A stretch of DNA of 64,000 bases from NCBI RefSeq assembly GCF_019802045.1, contig NZ_JAHVHU010000002.1, positions 372,001-436,000 on the forward strand, in the 5' to 3' direction. The translations under genes were made by a program, and so were the position numbers. The DNA comes from Membranihabitans marinus (GTDB taxonomy: Bacteria; Bacteroidota; Bacteroidia; Chitinophagales; Saprospiraceae). The notes beneath the pieces were generated by a model, which did no database searches, was not told the origin of the DNA, and was given only the letters and a program-made list of their open reading frames with translations. Positions 16,492-25,610 of the stretch are shown in pieces (the first letter of the stretch is position 1; every line of letters begins with the position of its first letter).

Positions 16492-19413
16492 TTAAAATGG
16501 TGCTTGTTCTTTGAACTGAAAAAACCGACTTTTAATTTTATCTGCCAGTGCTTTTACCTGGTTTTCAGAAGGTGGATTGCCCGATTCTCCCGCCTCTACC
16601 CAGGTGGTGATTTGATCCTCCAACGCTGTGTTAATCAGGTTTTCATAGGGTTTGCCAACACCCAAGTTCGTGGGCCATAATTTGCTTTGAGTCAGGTAAT
16701 CCCTGGCAATATCATATTCTTTCTTGCTGAGGGCATTTAGTGCCAAATTGAGTTTTACCGCCTGATACAACCGCCGACCTTCACTCGCGCCTTCATAGGG
16801 CAGAACATGAATTTCTCTCAGAATATGATCTGCGATTTCTAAGGTGCCTTTCATCAGATGGAGCTGTGCCAATGCCATTCCGGCCTGATAATTCTTCGTG
16901 TTCTCTTCATAGTAGGGCGTCAGTATAGTGGTAGCTTCATTCAGTTGATTTTGTTTCATTAAAAAATCAGCAAGCGTGAGGAGATACCGCCAGTTGCCCG
17001 GGTCAATGGATAGCGCTAAGCGCAAATCTTTTTCTACTTCTGTGGGTTGGTTCTGGAAACTTGACCGCCAAATATACAAGGGTGCAAAACCGGTGTCATC
17101 AGGCAGATCAAAAAGGATGTCTTTTGCAAACTGTGTTTTTCCCGCATGGGCAAAAATCAAAGCCAGGTAATATTTGGGTTTCCAGTGATTGCTTTCAGAG
17201 GCGGCCCACATCAAGACTGGCAGCGATTCCCTCCTGAAAGGAAATACAAATCTTGGGTCCCCTTGATTCGCTTGGTTAAGCGTCCGGCTGGGGGGTGTCT
17301 CTGTGCGGGTCAGATAAGCCAACCAGAAGTCACTGAGATTATTATCCGGAGCCAGCTTCAATAGTTTGACTGCATCTTGTGGACGGTTTAGTTTGACCGC
17401 ATACCAAATTGCCATTTCGAGATAGGTTTGTTCGGGGAGTTCATTTTGAATTCCAGATTGGAAGGCGTCCAGATTGTGTTGATTTGGTGAACGAAGATAA
17501 TGTTCAAAAGCGACGAAATGATTGTCAGGATCGATCTGTGACAGTTGGTCAATGACGGCCAGGTCAACGGGTGTGTTGCGAAGTCGATCGAGAACTAGTT
17601 TTATTTTTATTCCCTGTGGATTCGCGGGCTGGATGTCCAGGATCTTATCGACATAATTCCGGGCCATGGCCCAGTTTTTTTCCCGAAAATAAACAGCAGC
17701 GAGCTGGTACCAAGCGGCCATACGCCACGCGGGGGAAAGAGCTGCCACCTCCCAGCCGTCTTTTGCATCGTAAGATTTTCCCAACTCACTGGCCGCCAAT
17801 CCGTAGTAATAATTCGCTTGTGGATCATAGGTGTTGACGCTCAATGCGCGGCGTGCATAAAAATACGCACTGTCGTATTGCATTTTTCTGTATTGAAGCT
17901 GAGCCATTTCTGTCAATGCCGGAATAAAAAACGAATCCTGTGATAATGAGGCGCGGATGTGCTTTTCCGCCTGGTCATATAAACGGAACCGGGCGGCATC
18001 GTGGCCCTGTAAATACCGGGCATAAGATCCTGATTGGTCGAAGTCGGCTGGTATGGTCAATGGTCTGTTGAGATCTGTAGCTTTCGTCCATTCGGGTATG
18101 ATTTGTGTTTCCCCGAAATTGATTCTGGCAATTTGATCCGGGTTAATCATAAATACGATGTGTTGCGGTTTGAGTGGGTGTACTTCCATGGGTTTTTTCA
18201 CCACGAAGCCATCGATCATGGTGATTTGTAAGGTGTCAGAGATGGTGGTCAGTCCCATGATGTCAATCCCCAGTTGAGCAGCTGATCTGTCAAAATGCCA
18301 TACGCCGTGACGATCTGCAAAGTCAACGGAACCTATTCCGTGATAGGGGAACCAGTACTCGGTCCATTGGTCTGTTTGAAGAGGCCGAAAGCCAATTTGC
18401 TTGAATGGTGTCCGGCTGCTGGTATAGGAATTTTGATTGAACAATCGACCGCTTTGAACTTCTACATACTGACCGGCTTGATCCGACAATAGTGTTTCCC
18501 AGATGTGGCCTGCTTCGGACAGTGCCCACAAAAAAACTTTCTTTCCGGGTTTGGCGTCCCGGTCGGCCAGGTGGATCATTCCATCGTCGGTTTTTTCATA
18601 ATAAGTGCCAAAAAAATCGCTGTGCTTACCGGTGATGTGGTAGGATTTGGATCCGTCAAAAGCGTTGTTCACATAGACGGAAAGATCGGTTTGGCGGGTT
18701 CTGTCGATTGGCCAGGAACGGGCTTGACCACCATGTGTGATATAATGAGTTCCCGGATCCAAAAAATGAAGATCTTCCCGGGCCGGCACGGCAAGATTCA
18801 TCCAGGTATAGTAGGGTTGTTCCAAATCTGTAGGGTTTGTCCAATGAACCTTTGTCGAAAACAGGGCTTTGTCTTTAGGTAGGTTGATCTCTACGATCCA
18901 CCGGGTCCGCGTTAACAAGTCCAGCGCAGAAATGTAGCAACTGACGCTACCGTCCTTTTTCTTCATGGTGTGATAATCGATGGGTGTCGATACAGTCGGG
19001 GTATGACCAATAATGCCAAAATTAAATTCGATGCCGCCACTGGTCCATGGCCCTCTCATGGCTATATTTCGAAACTTGACCACATCGTTGGCATAGATAA
19101 AGGGTTTGTTTTGGATTTTGTCAATCGCAGACCAGATTTTCCCCCCGATTTCAGGCGTGATTTGTACCCGAAGGTAATCATTCTCCAATTCTACCATTTT
19201 CCAGCTTCGCTCAACCGCTTCGGTGCTGTATCCGTCAAAAGTAAAGTATGGATATATCTTACCGGTACGGGGAATTGGATTTGGATCACTGAATGGATAG
19301 GTCAGAAAGGTGGTGTCATATTCCTGGATCGTAGCTGCAGACTGAGCATGTGATAGGGTGACACCTAACAAGGAATAGCAGATTACGAATAGTAAAATTA
19401 TCTTCTTTTTCAT
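16492..19413 (-). CDS. DUF5107 domain protein with C-terminal TPR repeats
   Basis: The ATG at 19413 (MKKKIILLF) is preferred over the TTG at 19422. Signal peptide to about residue 24 (SHAQ), so secreted to periplasm or surface. About residues 40-370 are the DUF5107 beta-sandwich, which resembles galactose-mutarotase-like domains: LENDYLRVQITPEIGGKIWS, RGPWTSGGIEFNFGIIGH and YTWMNLAVPA. The C-terminal 500 residues are tetratricopeptide helices, with repeated A-x-Y/A-x-R motifs every 34 residues or so. DUF5107 proteins occur in polysaccharide loci and probably act on glycans, but I know of no firm activity. It is downstream of a sulfatase gene and a broken small gene on the same strand. Confidence 0.85.
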   Translation of the reverse strand: MKKKIILLFVICYSLLGVTLSHAQSAATIQEYDTTFLTYPFSDPNPIPRTGKIYPYFTFDGYSTEAVERSWKMVELENDYLRVQITPEIGGKIWSAIDKIQNKPFIYANDVVKFRNIAMRGPWTSGGIEFNFGIIGHTPTVSTPIDYHTMKKKDGSVSCYISALDLLTRTRWIVEINLPKDKALFSTKVHWTNPTDLEQPYYTWMNLAVPAREDLHFLDPGTHYITHGGQARSWPIDRTRQTDLSVYVNNAFDGSKSYHITGKHSDFFGTYYEKTDDGMIHLADRDAKPGKKVFLWALSEAGHIWETLLSDQAGQYVEVQSGRLFNQNSYTSSRTPFKQIGFRPLQTDQWTEYWFPYHGIGSVDFADRHGVWHFDRSAAQLGIDIMGLTTISDTLQITMIDGFVVKKPMEVHPLKPQHIVFMINPDQIARINFGETQIIPEWTKATDLNRPLTIPADFDQSGSYARYLQGHDAARFRLYDQAEKHIRASLSQDSFFIPALTEMAQLQYRKMQYDSAYFYARRALSVNTYDPQANYYYGLAASELGKSYDAKDGWEVAALSPAWRMAAWYQLAAVYFREKNWAMARNYVDKILDIQPANPQGIKIKLVLDRLRNTPVDLAVIDQLSQIDPDNHFVAFEHYLRSPNQHNLDAFQSGIQNELPEQTYLEMAIWYAVKLNRPQDAVKLLKLAPDNNLSDFWLAYLTRTETPPSRTLNQANQGDPRFVFPFRRESLPVLMWAASESNHWKPKYYLALIFAHAGKTQFAKDILFDLPDDTGFAPLYIWRSSFQNQPTEVEKDLRLALSIDPGNWRYLLTLADFLMKQNQLNEATTILTPYYEENTKNYQAGMALAQLHLMKGTLEIADHILREIHVLPYEGASEGRRLYQAVKLNLALNALSKKEYDIARDYLTQSKLWPTNLGVGKPYENLINTALEDQITTWVEAGESGNPPSENQVKALADKIKSRFFQFKEQAPF

Positions 19414-19418
19414 TTCTT

Positions 19419-19749
19419 TCAAAGTTTCGCTTTTTTAAGAATTGCCGTCAGGATCAGAATGATTTCACCACAGTTCTCTATCATTTTTTCAACTTTTACA
19501 TTTTCTAAAAATCCTGTATTCCTGCAAAGCCGGAGCCAGTACTTTGTTTCTTTTGCTTCTTTCAGAGATCTGCATTTTCGCAATAAAATCCCGTTTGGAT
19601 TGTGCTCCTTGAGCTTCCTCTATATTAGCCCCGAATGATGTATCACTTTTCAGAAGTTGTCTGGATAAGACATATTCATTCTGAGACTTCATAAATAAAT
19701 ATAGATGTACAATGTTTTTCGCAAACACATGGGACATATCCCTGATCAC
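19419..19749 (-). pseudogene. Frameshifted four-helix-bundle (23S rRNA intervening-sequence-type) protein
   Basis: The first 60 codons read KNIVHLYLFMKSQNEYVLSR, QLLKSDTSFGANIEEAQGAQ and SKRDFIAKMQIS, the typical start of this family. The frame then fails. Shifting it gives LKEAKETKYWLRLCRNTGFL and an ordinary C terminus ending at 19419. The break sits at a TCTG where TCTCTG would restore the frame (about 19569-19574), so a two-base loss in a TC repeat is likely. The only start I see is a GTG at 19749. These small proteins are often found as stand-alone genes; their function is unclear. It lies between the sulfatase and DUF5107 genes, ending six bases before the latter's ATG. Confidence 0.8.
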
Positions 19750-19765
19750 ATTTTCTTTCTTTTCT

Positions 19766-21373
19766 TCACTCCCTCCATTTCGCCTGTTCCATTCCTACAC
19801 TATCCTTATAGTGCTGTGCCAACTCCATCAATATTTCATGCATTTCATCCTGAACGTCGGAATATTCCGGTGTATCGTACACGTTGGACAATTCATCCGG
19901 ATCACTTTCCAGATCAAACAGTTCCCATTCGTCGATATCGTCGTAAAAATGGATCAGTTTATATTGGTCAGTTCGGGCACCGATGTGTCGTTTGACGGCA
20001 TGAATACCCGGATATTCATAGTAGTGATAGTAGAGTGCTTTCCGCCAGATCGGGTTTTTATTTTTGAGCAGTGGAACCATGCTTTTGCCCTGCATATCCT
20101 CCGGCATAGGTATACCTGCCATGTCGAGCATTGTTTGAGCAAAATCCAGATTTTGGACCAGGTCCGAATTGCGACTCCCTGCCTCCACCACACCCGGCCA
20201 TCGGATCATCAACGGAGTGCGGAATGATTCTTCATACATAAATCGCTTGTCAAACCAACCGTGTTCACCCAGGTAGAAACCCTGGTCAGAGGTGTATATG
20301 ACAACTGTATTGTCTGCCAGATCATTTTCTTCCAGATAATCAAGCACCCGTCCTACATTATTATCTACAGCGGCGATCGACCCCAGATAATCCTGCATAT
20401 AGCGTTGGTATTTCCAGCTGGTTAGTTCATCGCCTTTGAGATTTTGGGCATCAAATTCTTCGTTGATCGGGTCATATACGGCGTCCCAGGCCTGTCGTTC
20501 TTCATCGCTCATCCGGTCAAGATTGTTGTGATAGGCATTGGAGTACCAGGGTAGAAAATCTGTAAATCCATGAGATTCTGCCACCGAAGGTTTTATTTTG
20601 TTGTCATTCGTCAGGCCCATATGATCCGAAATACGCATTTCAGCTTCTTGAGCGGCTTTGCTACGGCCAGAATAATCATCAAACAGAGTGGCTGGTTCGG
20701 GAAAGGTTTTTTTGGTGAACGCTTTGTAATCCTCTTCTTTAGGCAACCATTCCCGATGCGGTGCTTTGTGCTGATATACCAGGAAAAATGGTTTATTATC
20801 GTTTTTGACTTGATCAATCCACTCGAGAGAAAAATCAGTGATCAGATCAGTGACGTAACCACTATCCACTTCCTTTCCCTGGCTGGTTCGGAATTCCGGA
20901 TTGTAATAGTGGCCCTGACCCGGTAATACTTTCCAGGTGTCAAACCCTGTAGGGTCTGTTTTTAGATGCCATTTTCCAAATATGGCCGTGTGATACCCAT
21001 TTTGCTGAAACAGCTTGGAGATGGTTTGTTGTGCGCCATCAAATCGGTCTCCGTTGTCTCGCAACCCATTGAGGTGACTGTGTTTTCCAGTCAGGATGAC
21101 AGCGCGACTCGGTGCGCAGATGGAATTCGTGACGAATGCTCTTTCGAATAGCATCCCTTCTGATGCAATCCGGTCAATGTGGGGGGTGTGGATGAGTCGA
21201 TCATCATAAGCACTAATCGCTTGATAGGCATGGTCGTCAGACATGATAAATAATATATTAGGCTGACGAGCTGATTCTTCCGAGGATTCATCGTGTGGTT
21301 CTGCAGAGTTACATCCGGCGAGGATTGCTATTGCGATCAGGGTGTACATCCATAAGAAAAGACTCGTTTTCAT
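19766..21373 (-). CDS. Type I sulfatase lipoprotein
   Basis: A 535-residue arylsulfatase-fold enzyme that removes sulfate esters from glycans. The lipobox LAGC (Cys21) suggests anchoring in the envelope. The metal-binding NILFIMSDDHAYQAISAY comes first. The active-site motif ICAPSRAVILTGKHSH follows, with Cys86 as the residue converted to formylglycine by an anaerobic or FGE-type maturase (none seen here). The stretch after it, GLRDNGDRFDG, and the FGKWHLKTDPTGFD block resemble GlcNAc-6-sulfatase-type families as I remember them, but the substrate cannot be fixed. It starts 11 bases after the inositol oxygenase stop and appears to be in one operon with it. Confidence 0.93.
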   Translation of the reverse strand: MKTSLFLWMYTLIAIAILAGCNSAEPHDESSEESARQPNILFIMSDDHAYQAISAYDDRLIHTPHIDRIASEGMLFERAFVTNSICAPSRAVILTGKHSHLNGLRDNGDRFDGAQQTISKLFQQNGYHTAIFGKWHLKTDPTGFDTWKVLPGQGHYYNPEFRTSQGKEVDSGYVTDLITDFSLEWIDQVKNDNKPFFLVYQHKAPHREWLPKEEDYKAFTKKTFPEPATLFDDYSGRSKAAQEAEMRISDHMGLTNDNKIKPSVAESHGFTDFLPWYSNAYHNNLDRMSDEERQAWDAVYDPINEEFDAQNLKGDELTSWKYQRYMQDYLGSIAAVDNNVGRVLDYLEENDLADNTVVIYTSDQGFYLGEHGWFDKRFMYEESFRTPLMIRWPGVVEAGSRNSDLVQNLDFAQTMLDMAGIPMPEDMQGKSMVPLLKNKNPIWRKALYYHYYEYPGIHAVKRHIGARTDQYKLIHFYDDIDEWELFDLESDPDELSNVYDTPEYSDVQDEMHEILMELAQHYKDSVGMEQAKWRE

Positions 21374-21384
21374 AAATTGTTCGA

Positions 21385-22203
21385 TTAAAAGTAAATGTTA
21401 TCAGACCCTAAATATTTATCTGCAATCGGTGCATAATAGCTTTTGATTTCATCCAGGTCATAAGTTATTTGCGACTTGGAATACAAGTCGTATTGATTGA
21501 AATCATTGATCCATTTTTTATACTGTACATCTTGATCGTTCATTAATGCCGTATAGCTTCCGCCCGTATGCCAAGGGTAAAAAGAATGGTATCGTATCAT
21601 CACCATTCCTTCAAGGGGCAACTTATTTCCGGGATGGTGTTTCAGGACCTGGTAGAGGTATTCATCGTGTCCCCAGGCTAGTTCCAGTTGATCCAGACCA
21701 CAGTTTTCAGGGTAAATTCCGGTAGGCGTGTTGTAGCGAGGATTCGCCATATCAGGGTTCAATTTGTTGAACTCCGGATAAACCAGGGTGTCAGGAAGGG
21801 CGGCACCAACCACGAAAATATCTCCGACCAGTCCCCACTGTTCATTTTGACTCGTTCCATCTTCATCGCATCCTTTGATATACAGCATTTTTCCCAGGTC
21901 ATGAATCAATCCGACGAGTTGCATCCAGTCCGGACGATTATCTTTTCGAATGGCTTCTGCAGACTGTGCCAGATGCTGAATATTGGGAAGATCGAGATCG
22001 GGGTCACTCACATCGATCAGGTCATTGAGCTTGACAAAAGCATCCCACAGGTTCATCGGAGTGTCGTAAGTCAGGTATTTTTTTTTCATACGCCGGACAT
22101 AATCATAGGTTTGATTTTGGCGCATTTTCTTGTAGTGGTCTCTGACGGCCGCGGTGGCGTCGCTTTGGTCGTAATTTCGAAAGGTTTTTTCCTGGGTTTC
22201 CAT
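21385..22203 (-). CDS. Myo-inositol oxygenase
   Basis: Di-iron HD-domain enzyme that opens myo-inositol to D-glucuronate using oxygen. The iron ligands can be traced: His77 in QHLAQSAEAIR, His101-Asp102 in GLIHDLGKML, and the later histidines in AWGHDEYLYQVLKHH and MIRYHSFYPWH. The substrate-binding MIRYHSFYPWHTGGSYTALM block is intact. The length of 272 residues is close to the mammalian enzyme. It begins one base after the stop of a sodium/solute symporter gene, which makes that transporter a good candidate for inositol import. No glucuronate isomerase or reductase is next to it. Confidence 0.93.
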   Translation of the reverse strand: METQEKTFRNYDQSDATAAVRDHYKKMRQNQTYDYVRRMKKKYLTYDTPMNLWDAFVKLNDLIDVSDPDLDLPNIQHLAQSAEAIRKDNRPDWMQLVGLIHDLGKMLYIKGCDEDGTSQNEQWGLVGDIFVVGAALPDTLVYPEFNKLNPDMANPRYNTPTGIYPENCGLDQLELAWGHDEYLYQVLKHHPGNKLPLEGMVMIRYHSFYPWHTGGSYTALMNDQDVQYKKWINDFNQYDLYSKSQITYDLDEIKSYYAPIADKYLGSDNIYF

Positions 22204-22204
22204 A

Positions 22205-23740
22205 TCAGAAGAAAATAATATATAAACAAATGGTTGCGATCAAAATGGCGATACTCCAGTTTTTTACCAAACGGGAATTTTTGTGATCAGATTGATTGAA
22301 TATCGGGATCTCACTCGGGTGTTGCTGAGGCCGGAGCCGAGTAAATATAGTCATAAATATCATAATAAGCACGAAAGTGATCGCCATATGATGCAAAAAG
22401 GCGATGTTCGGAATAAAAAATAAAAGTGCTCCATAGATGGGGATGTTTAAGAGCATTCCCCAAAAGGCAGCACCAGAAGGCACTTTTTTCCAAAGGAAGC
22501 CCATCAGGAAAACAGCTACGACACCGGGTTGGATAAAACCCCAATACAATTGGAGAAACAGATACAGTCCGCCTTCAAATTGATTGACCACCGGCGCCCA
22601 CAAGCAGGCCAGGATCATCAGAATAAAAGTGACGATCCGCCCGGTCCGAACGATCTGCTTTTGCGATCCATCCGGATTTATAAAAGGTTTGTAAATATCA
22701 ATGACAAATATAGTTGCGGCAGAATTGAGCAGGGAATCCAACGTGCTCATGGTCGCTCCAAATAGTGCTGCAAAAAAGGCTCCGGTCAACCCGGCAGGTA
22801 GCAAATGGGTGATCAAGACAGGGTATGCGGCATCGCCATTGGCAATTTCGTCACCATACAATTCATAGGCGATAATGCCCGGAAAAATGATGATAATCGG
22901 TATAATGAGCTTGATACTGGCTCCAAAAAGTACGCCTTTTTGTCCTTCCGCGATGTTTTTTGCACCCAGCGTCCGCTGAGTGATAAACTGATTGAGACCA
23001 AAATAAAACAAATTGGGTATCCACATCCCGCCAAAAAATACCGCCAACCAGGGCAGCGTGGGATGATCCAAAGGAAGCACCGTATGAAGCCGGCCATCCG
23101 ATAATTCGATAAACTGATGAAGCCCGCCCAATTCCTTCATGCCCAAATAGGTGATAAATGCACCCCCGATTAGCAAAGCCGCACCCTGGATAACATCGGA
23201 CCATACGACCGCCTTGAGACCACCATACACTGTGTAAAGACCACCAGTTAATCCAATGAGCCAAATACCGGTGATCAAAGAGGTGTCAAAAATTTCCTTT
23301 AAGGCAAAGGCGCCCGCATACAACACCGTCGCAATGGTTATCATCACATAAAAGACCAACATAAATATGGAGAGAAGGGTCCTTGTTTTCCGATCATACC
23401 GATACTCCAGATACTGAGGTATCGTATAGATGCCGGATTGTAAAAAGCGGGGTAAGAGATAAAGCGCCACGATGACCAACGCCAATGCACCGATCCATTC
23501 GAAGCTGGCCACTGCCATCCCGATGTCTTCCCGAAAACCTTGTCCGGCCATTCCAACAAAGTGTTCCGTGCTGATGTTGGAGGCGACCAGTGAGATACCA
23601 ATCACCCACCAGGAAAGCGACCGGCCGGCCAGAAAATAATCTTCCGAGTCTTTTTCATCTCTGGAAACATAGAGTGAAACTGCAACAACGAACAGGATAA
23701 AACCGATAAAAGCTATGAGATCAAGCAGGGTAAAATCCAT
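22205..23740 (-). CDS. Sodium/solute symporter (SSS family), possibly for inositol
   Basis: A 511-residue inner-membrane protein with about 13-14 hydrophobic helices. The SSS signatures are present: EDYFLAGRSLSWWVIGISLV, ASNISTEHFVGMAGQGFRED near the sodium site, and FAALFGATMSTLDSLLNSAA in the C-terminal half. SSS carriers import sugars, inositol, sialic acid or vitamins with sodium. The inositol assignment rests only on the inositol oxygenase gene starting one base after this stop. The gene is the first of its operon, so the promoter should lie in 23741-23900. A TAATTTTG on the minus strand (23853-23860) is a possible -7 element without a clear partner. Confidence 0.88.
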   Translation of the reverse strand: MDFTLLDLIAFIGFILFVVAVSLYVSRDEKDSEDYFLAGRSLSWWVIGISLVASNISTEHFVGMAGQGFREDIGMAVASFEWIGALALVIVALYLLPRFLQSGIYTIPQYLEYRYDRKTRTLLSIFMLVFYVMITIATVLYAGAFALKEIFDTSLITGIWLIGLTGGLYTVYGGLKAVVWSDVIQGAALLIGGAFITYLGMKELGGLHQFIELSDGRLHTVLPLDHPTLPWLAVFFGGMWIPNLFYFGLNQFITQRTLGAKNIAEGQKGVLFGASIKLIIPIIIIFPGIIAYELYGDEIANGDAAYPVLITHLLPAGLTGAFFAALFGATMSTLDSLLNSAATIFVIDIYKPFINPDGSQKQIVRTGRIVTFILMILACLWAPVVNQFEGGLYLFLQLYWGFIQPGVVAVFLMGFLWKKVPSGAAFWGMLLNIPIYGALLFFIPNIAFLHHMAITFVLIMIFMTIFTRLRPQQHPSEIPIFNQSDHKNSRLVKNWSIAILIATICLYIIFF

Positions 23741-24451
23741 GTGGCGACTTCCGGGTTAGTTGTTTTCAATTGAATTACAGCATCCTTCGTGATCGGGTAC
23801 TATTGTACTTTGTTGCTGTCGTTGTAATAATACTAAAACAATATTTAAATCTCAAAATTAATATTTTTTACCCCTGTACTATTTGGTTTGAAACGCAACA
23901 CTAGTGTATGGAATCAAAAATAATGTATAGGATCCATTTCGCGCTTCCATCCTCAAATTGTACCTGTTTAGCGAATATGACACAGTTATACATGGGTGCT
24001 GTTTTGCCCCGTCCCCAACTCGTTGGGGATGGCGGGGTTGGGAACACAAAACAATAATAGGCTTCATCCTCTAACTGCGACATTTGTTAAGGGCTAAAGC
24101 CCGACTTGGTGAATCATAATTCTCCCCGGGCTAAAGCACCGGGTCAAAACACTCTAAACAGATAACCCAACTTGTTGGGGATGGGAGCGCCTCATATAAT
24201 GCATACAACTTCTGAATTGCAGCACAAGTGCACCGAATCATTGTAAAAGATACTATTGAAGCGATTGTTTTTTGGGAAGCCAAACCGCGTATAGCCATAG
24301 CTACATAAGGATTTGGATGATGAAGATATGGTAAAAAAGAAGCCATGAATAGTGTTTGGTATTTATGATTTGGCACACTAGAAACACCTATATAGAAAAC
24401 GCAATTCACATTTCTTTTAGCTGTCAATTATCCAATTCCTACTGACGTAAA
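23741..24451. other. Long intergenic region, about 710 bases, mostly a hairpin element
   Basis: No convincing gene is seen; short frames here are broken and lack family features. The middle part (23919-24221) is the structured repeat described separately. The right part (24222-24451) is A+T-rich with no obvious terminator. Confidence 0.5.
23919..24221. repeat. Hairpin-array element, copy 1
   Basis: The left end (23919-23952) matches the left end of copy 2 (41549-41582) over 34 bases except for a short central stretch; shared ends are AATAATGTATAGG and TCGCGCTTCCATCC (copy 1 has T before the C). The right end (24166-24221) matches 41751-41809. The GCGCTTCCATCC of the left end and the GGATGGGAGCGC of the right end are inverted with one mismatch. 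Inside are small hairpins: CCCCAAC-2-GTTGGGG (24013-24028) within a larger fold from 24001 to 24050, GGGCT-2-AGCCC (24091-24102), a CCCGG/CCGGG pair (about 24124-24143), and a CCCAAC/GTTGGGG pair (24166-24180). Confidence 0.75.
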
Positions 24452-25360
24452 TTAATTCTCCACGGACTTTTTACTCAATATCTCCACTTCGAAGATGATA
24501 TCCTGAAAGCCTTTTTCCAATCCGGGTGGGGGGCTCGCTCCAAAAGCTTTCATCGCCGGAACATACATTCTGACATGGTCACCTACTTGTAATCTGGGGA
24601 GCGTTTCATCAATTCCTTTGGGCATGAATCCAGACATAACCTCATAATCCATCGGGACATCATCTTCCCCGGTGTTTGTGCCAAAAACACTTCCGGTGAT
24701 GGTTTTGGCGGTAAAACGAAAAGTAATCATATCGCCGGGTTCTACCTGTACGCCCTGTCCTTCCTTGATTGTTTCGATATAAACGGTGTCCGGAGTTAAC
24801 TCTGCATCAATGTGACGTTTATCCAGGTATCTCTTTAGTCGAGAAGCACCAGATTTCCTGTTTCTGGCCATGGCTCGGGGATATTCTTCATTCATATCAA
24901 CACCTGCGAGACTGTCACTGGAAAAGATATCGAGAACTTTAAAGTGGGTGACTACTTCGTCCCCCGAAGAAACATACGATGGGACCGGGTAAAAAAGTCG
25001 TCGTTTTAATAAAGAATCAGCTTCCTGATACAAAACAATACTATCTCCTTTTCGAAAATAAGGGTAAATCTCACCAGCTTCATAGGGGTAGAACAGACCG
25101 GGCATTACCTGTTCATATTGAGGAATCCCCGGGTAGGTGGATTCCACTAAGGAATCGTTGACATACTTTTTATAATTGAATTTGATGACTTCACCCACTT
25201 TGGCCGTGGAATCCTTTGACTGGTCACCGTATACATAGAAGATCAGACCGCTTTCAGTTCGATAACCTTTTGGCTTGTTACACGCATGGAGGATAAAAAT
25301 TGCGAGTAGTGCAAATGTGATAAGTAAAATTGGTTTGTTCAGGTAAAACATCCTATTCAT
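24452..25360 (-). CDS. FKBP-type peptidyl-prolyl isomerase lipoprotein with two FKBP-like domains
   Basis: The ATG at 25360 gives MNRMFYLNKPILLI, a signal and the lipobox LHAC; the annotated frame extends 27 codons upstream without a signal, so I reject that start. The mature protein has an N-terminal FKBP-like domain (about 35-145; VGEVIKFNYKKYVNDSLVES), which looks degenerate. A second domain (about 190-300) reads EPGDMITFRFTAKTITGSVF and ends LQVGDHVRMYVPAMKAFG. Such lipoproteins assist folding in the periplasm or act as chaperones. The 302-residue gene stands alone, and the downstream region is the hairpin-array gap. Confidence 0.85.
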   Translation of the reverse strand: MNRMFYLNKPILLITFALLAIFILHACNKPKGYRTESGLIFYVYGDQSKDSTAKVGEVIKFNYKKYVNDSLVESTYPGIPQYEQVMPGLFYPYEAGEIYPYFRKGDSIVLYQEADSLLKRRLFYPVPSYVSSGDEVVTHFKVLDIFSSDSLAGVDMNEEYPRAMARNRKSGASRLKRYLDKRHIDAELTPDTVYIETIKEGQGVQVEPGDMITFRFTAKTITGSVFGTNTGEDDVPMDYEVMSGFMPKGIDETLPRLQVGDHVRMYVPAMKAFGASPPPGLEKGFQDIIFEVEILSKKSVEN

Positions 25361-25610
25361 AATTAATCGGTGTTGAATGAAATCAGAGGTATATCCAAAT
25401 TGGATGAGCACCTCCAGTCGCATATGGACAAATTTATACAATTTCTGATTTTAACAAAATCCAATACGATTTAGTTAACCTGATTTTATAACCTGTTCGT
25501 TTTTGGATGAATGATTAATTGCGTCGCATTGTAAGATGGATGTTTATTAGGTTCATCAGAAATTATGTAGCTTACGGGTTTAAAATTGTCTTTTCGTAAA
25601 TGGGGCATTC

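Noticed and set aside
19489-19749. Intact 86-residue protein
   Set aside because: The last 27 residues are out of frame with the family; the true C terminus is in the next frame, so it is a pseudogene.
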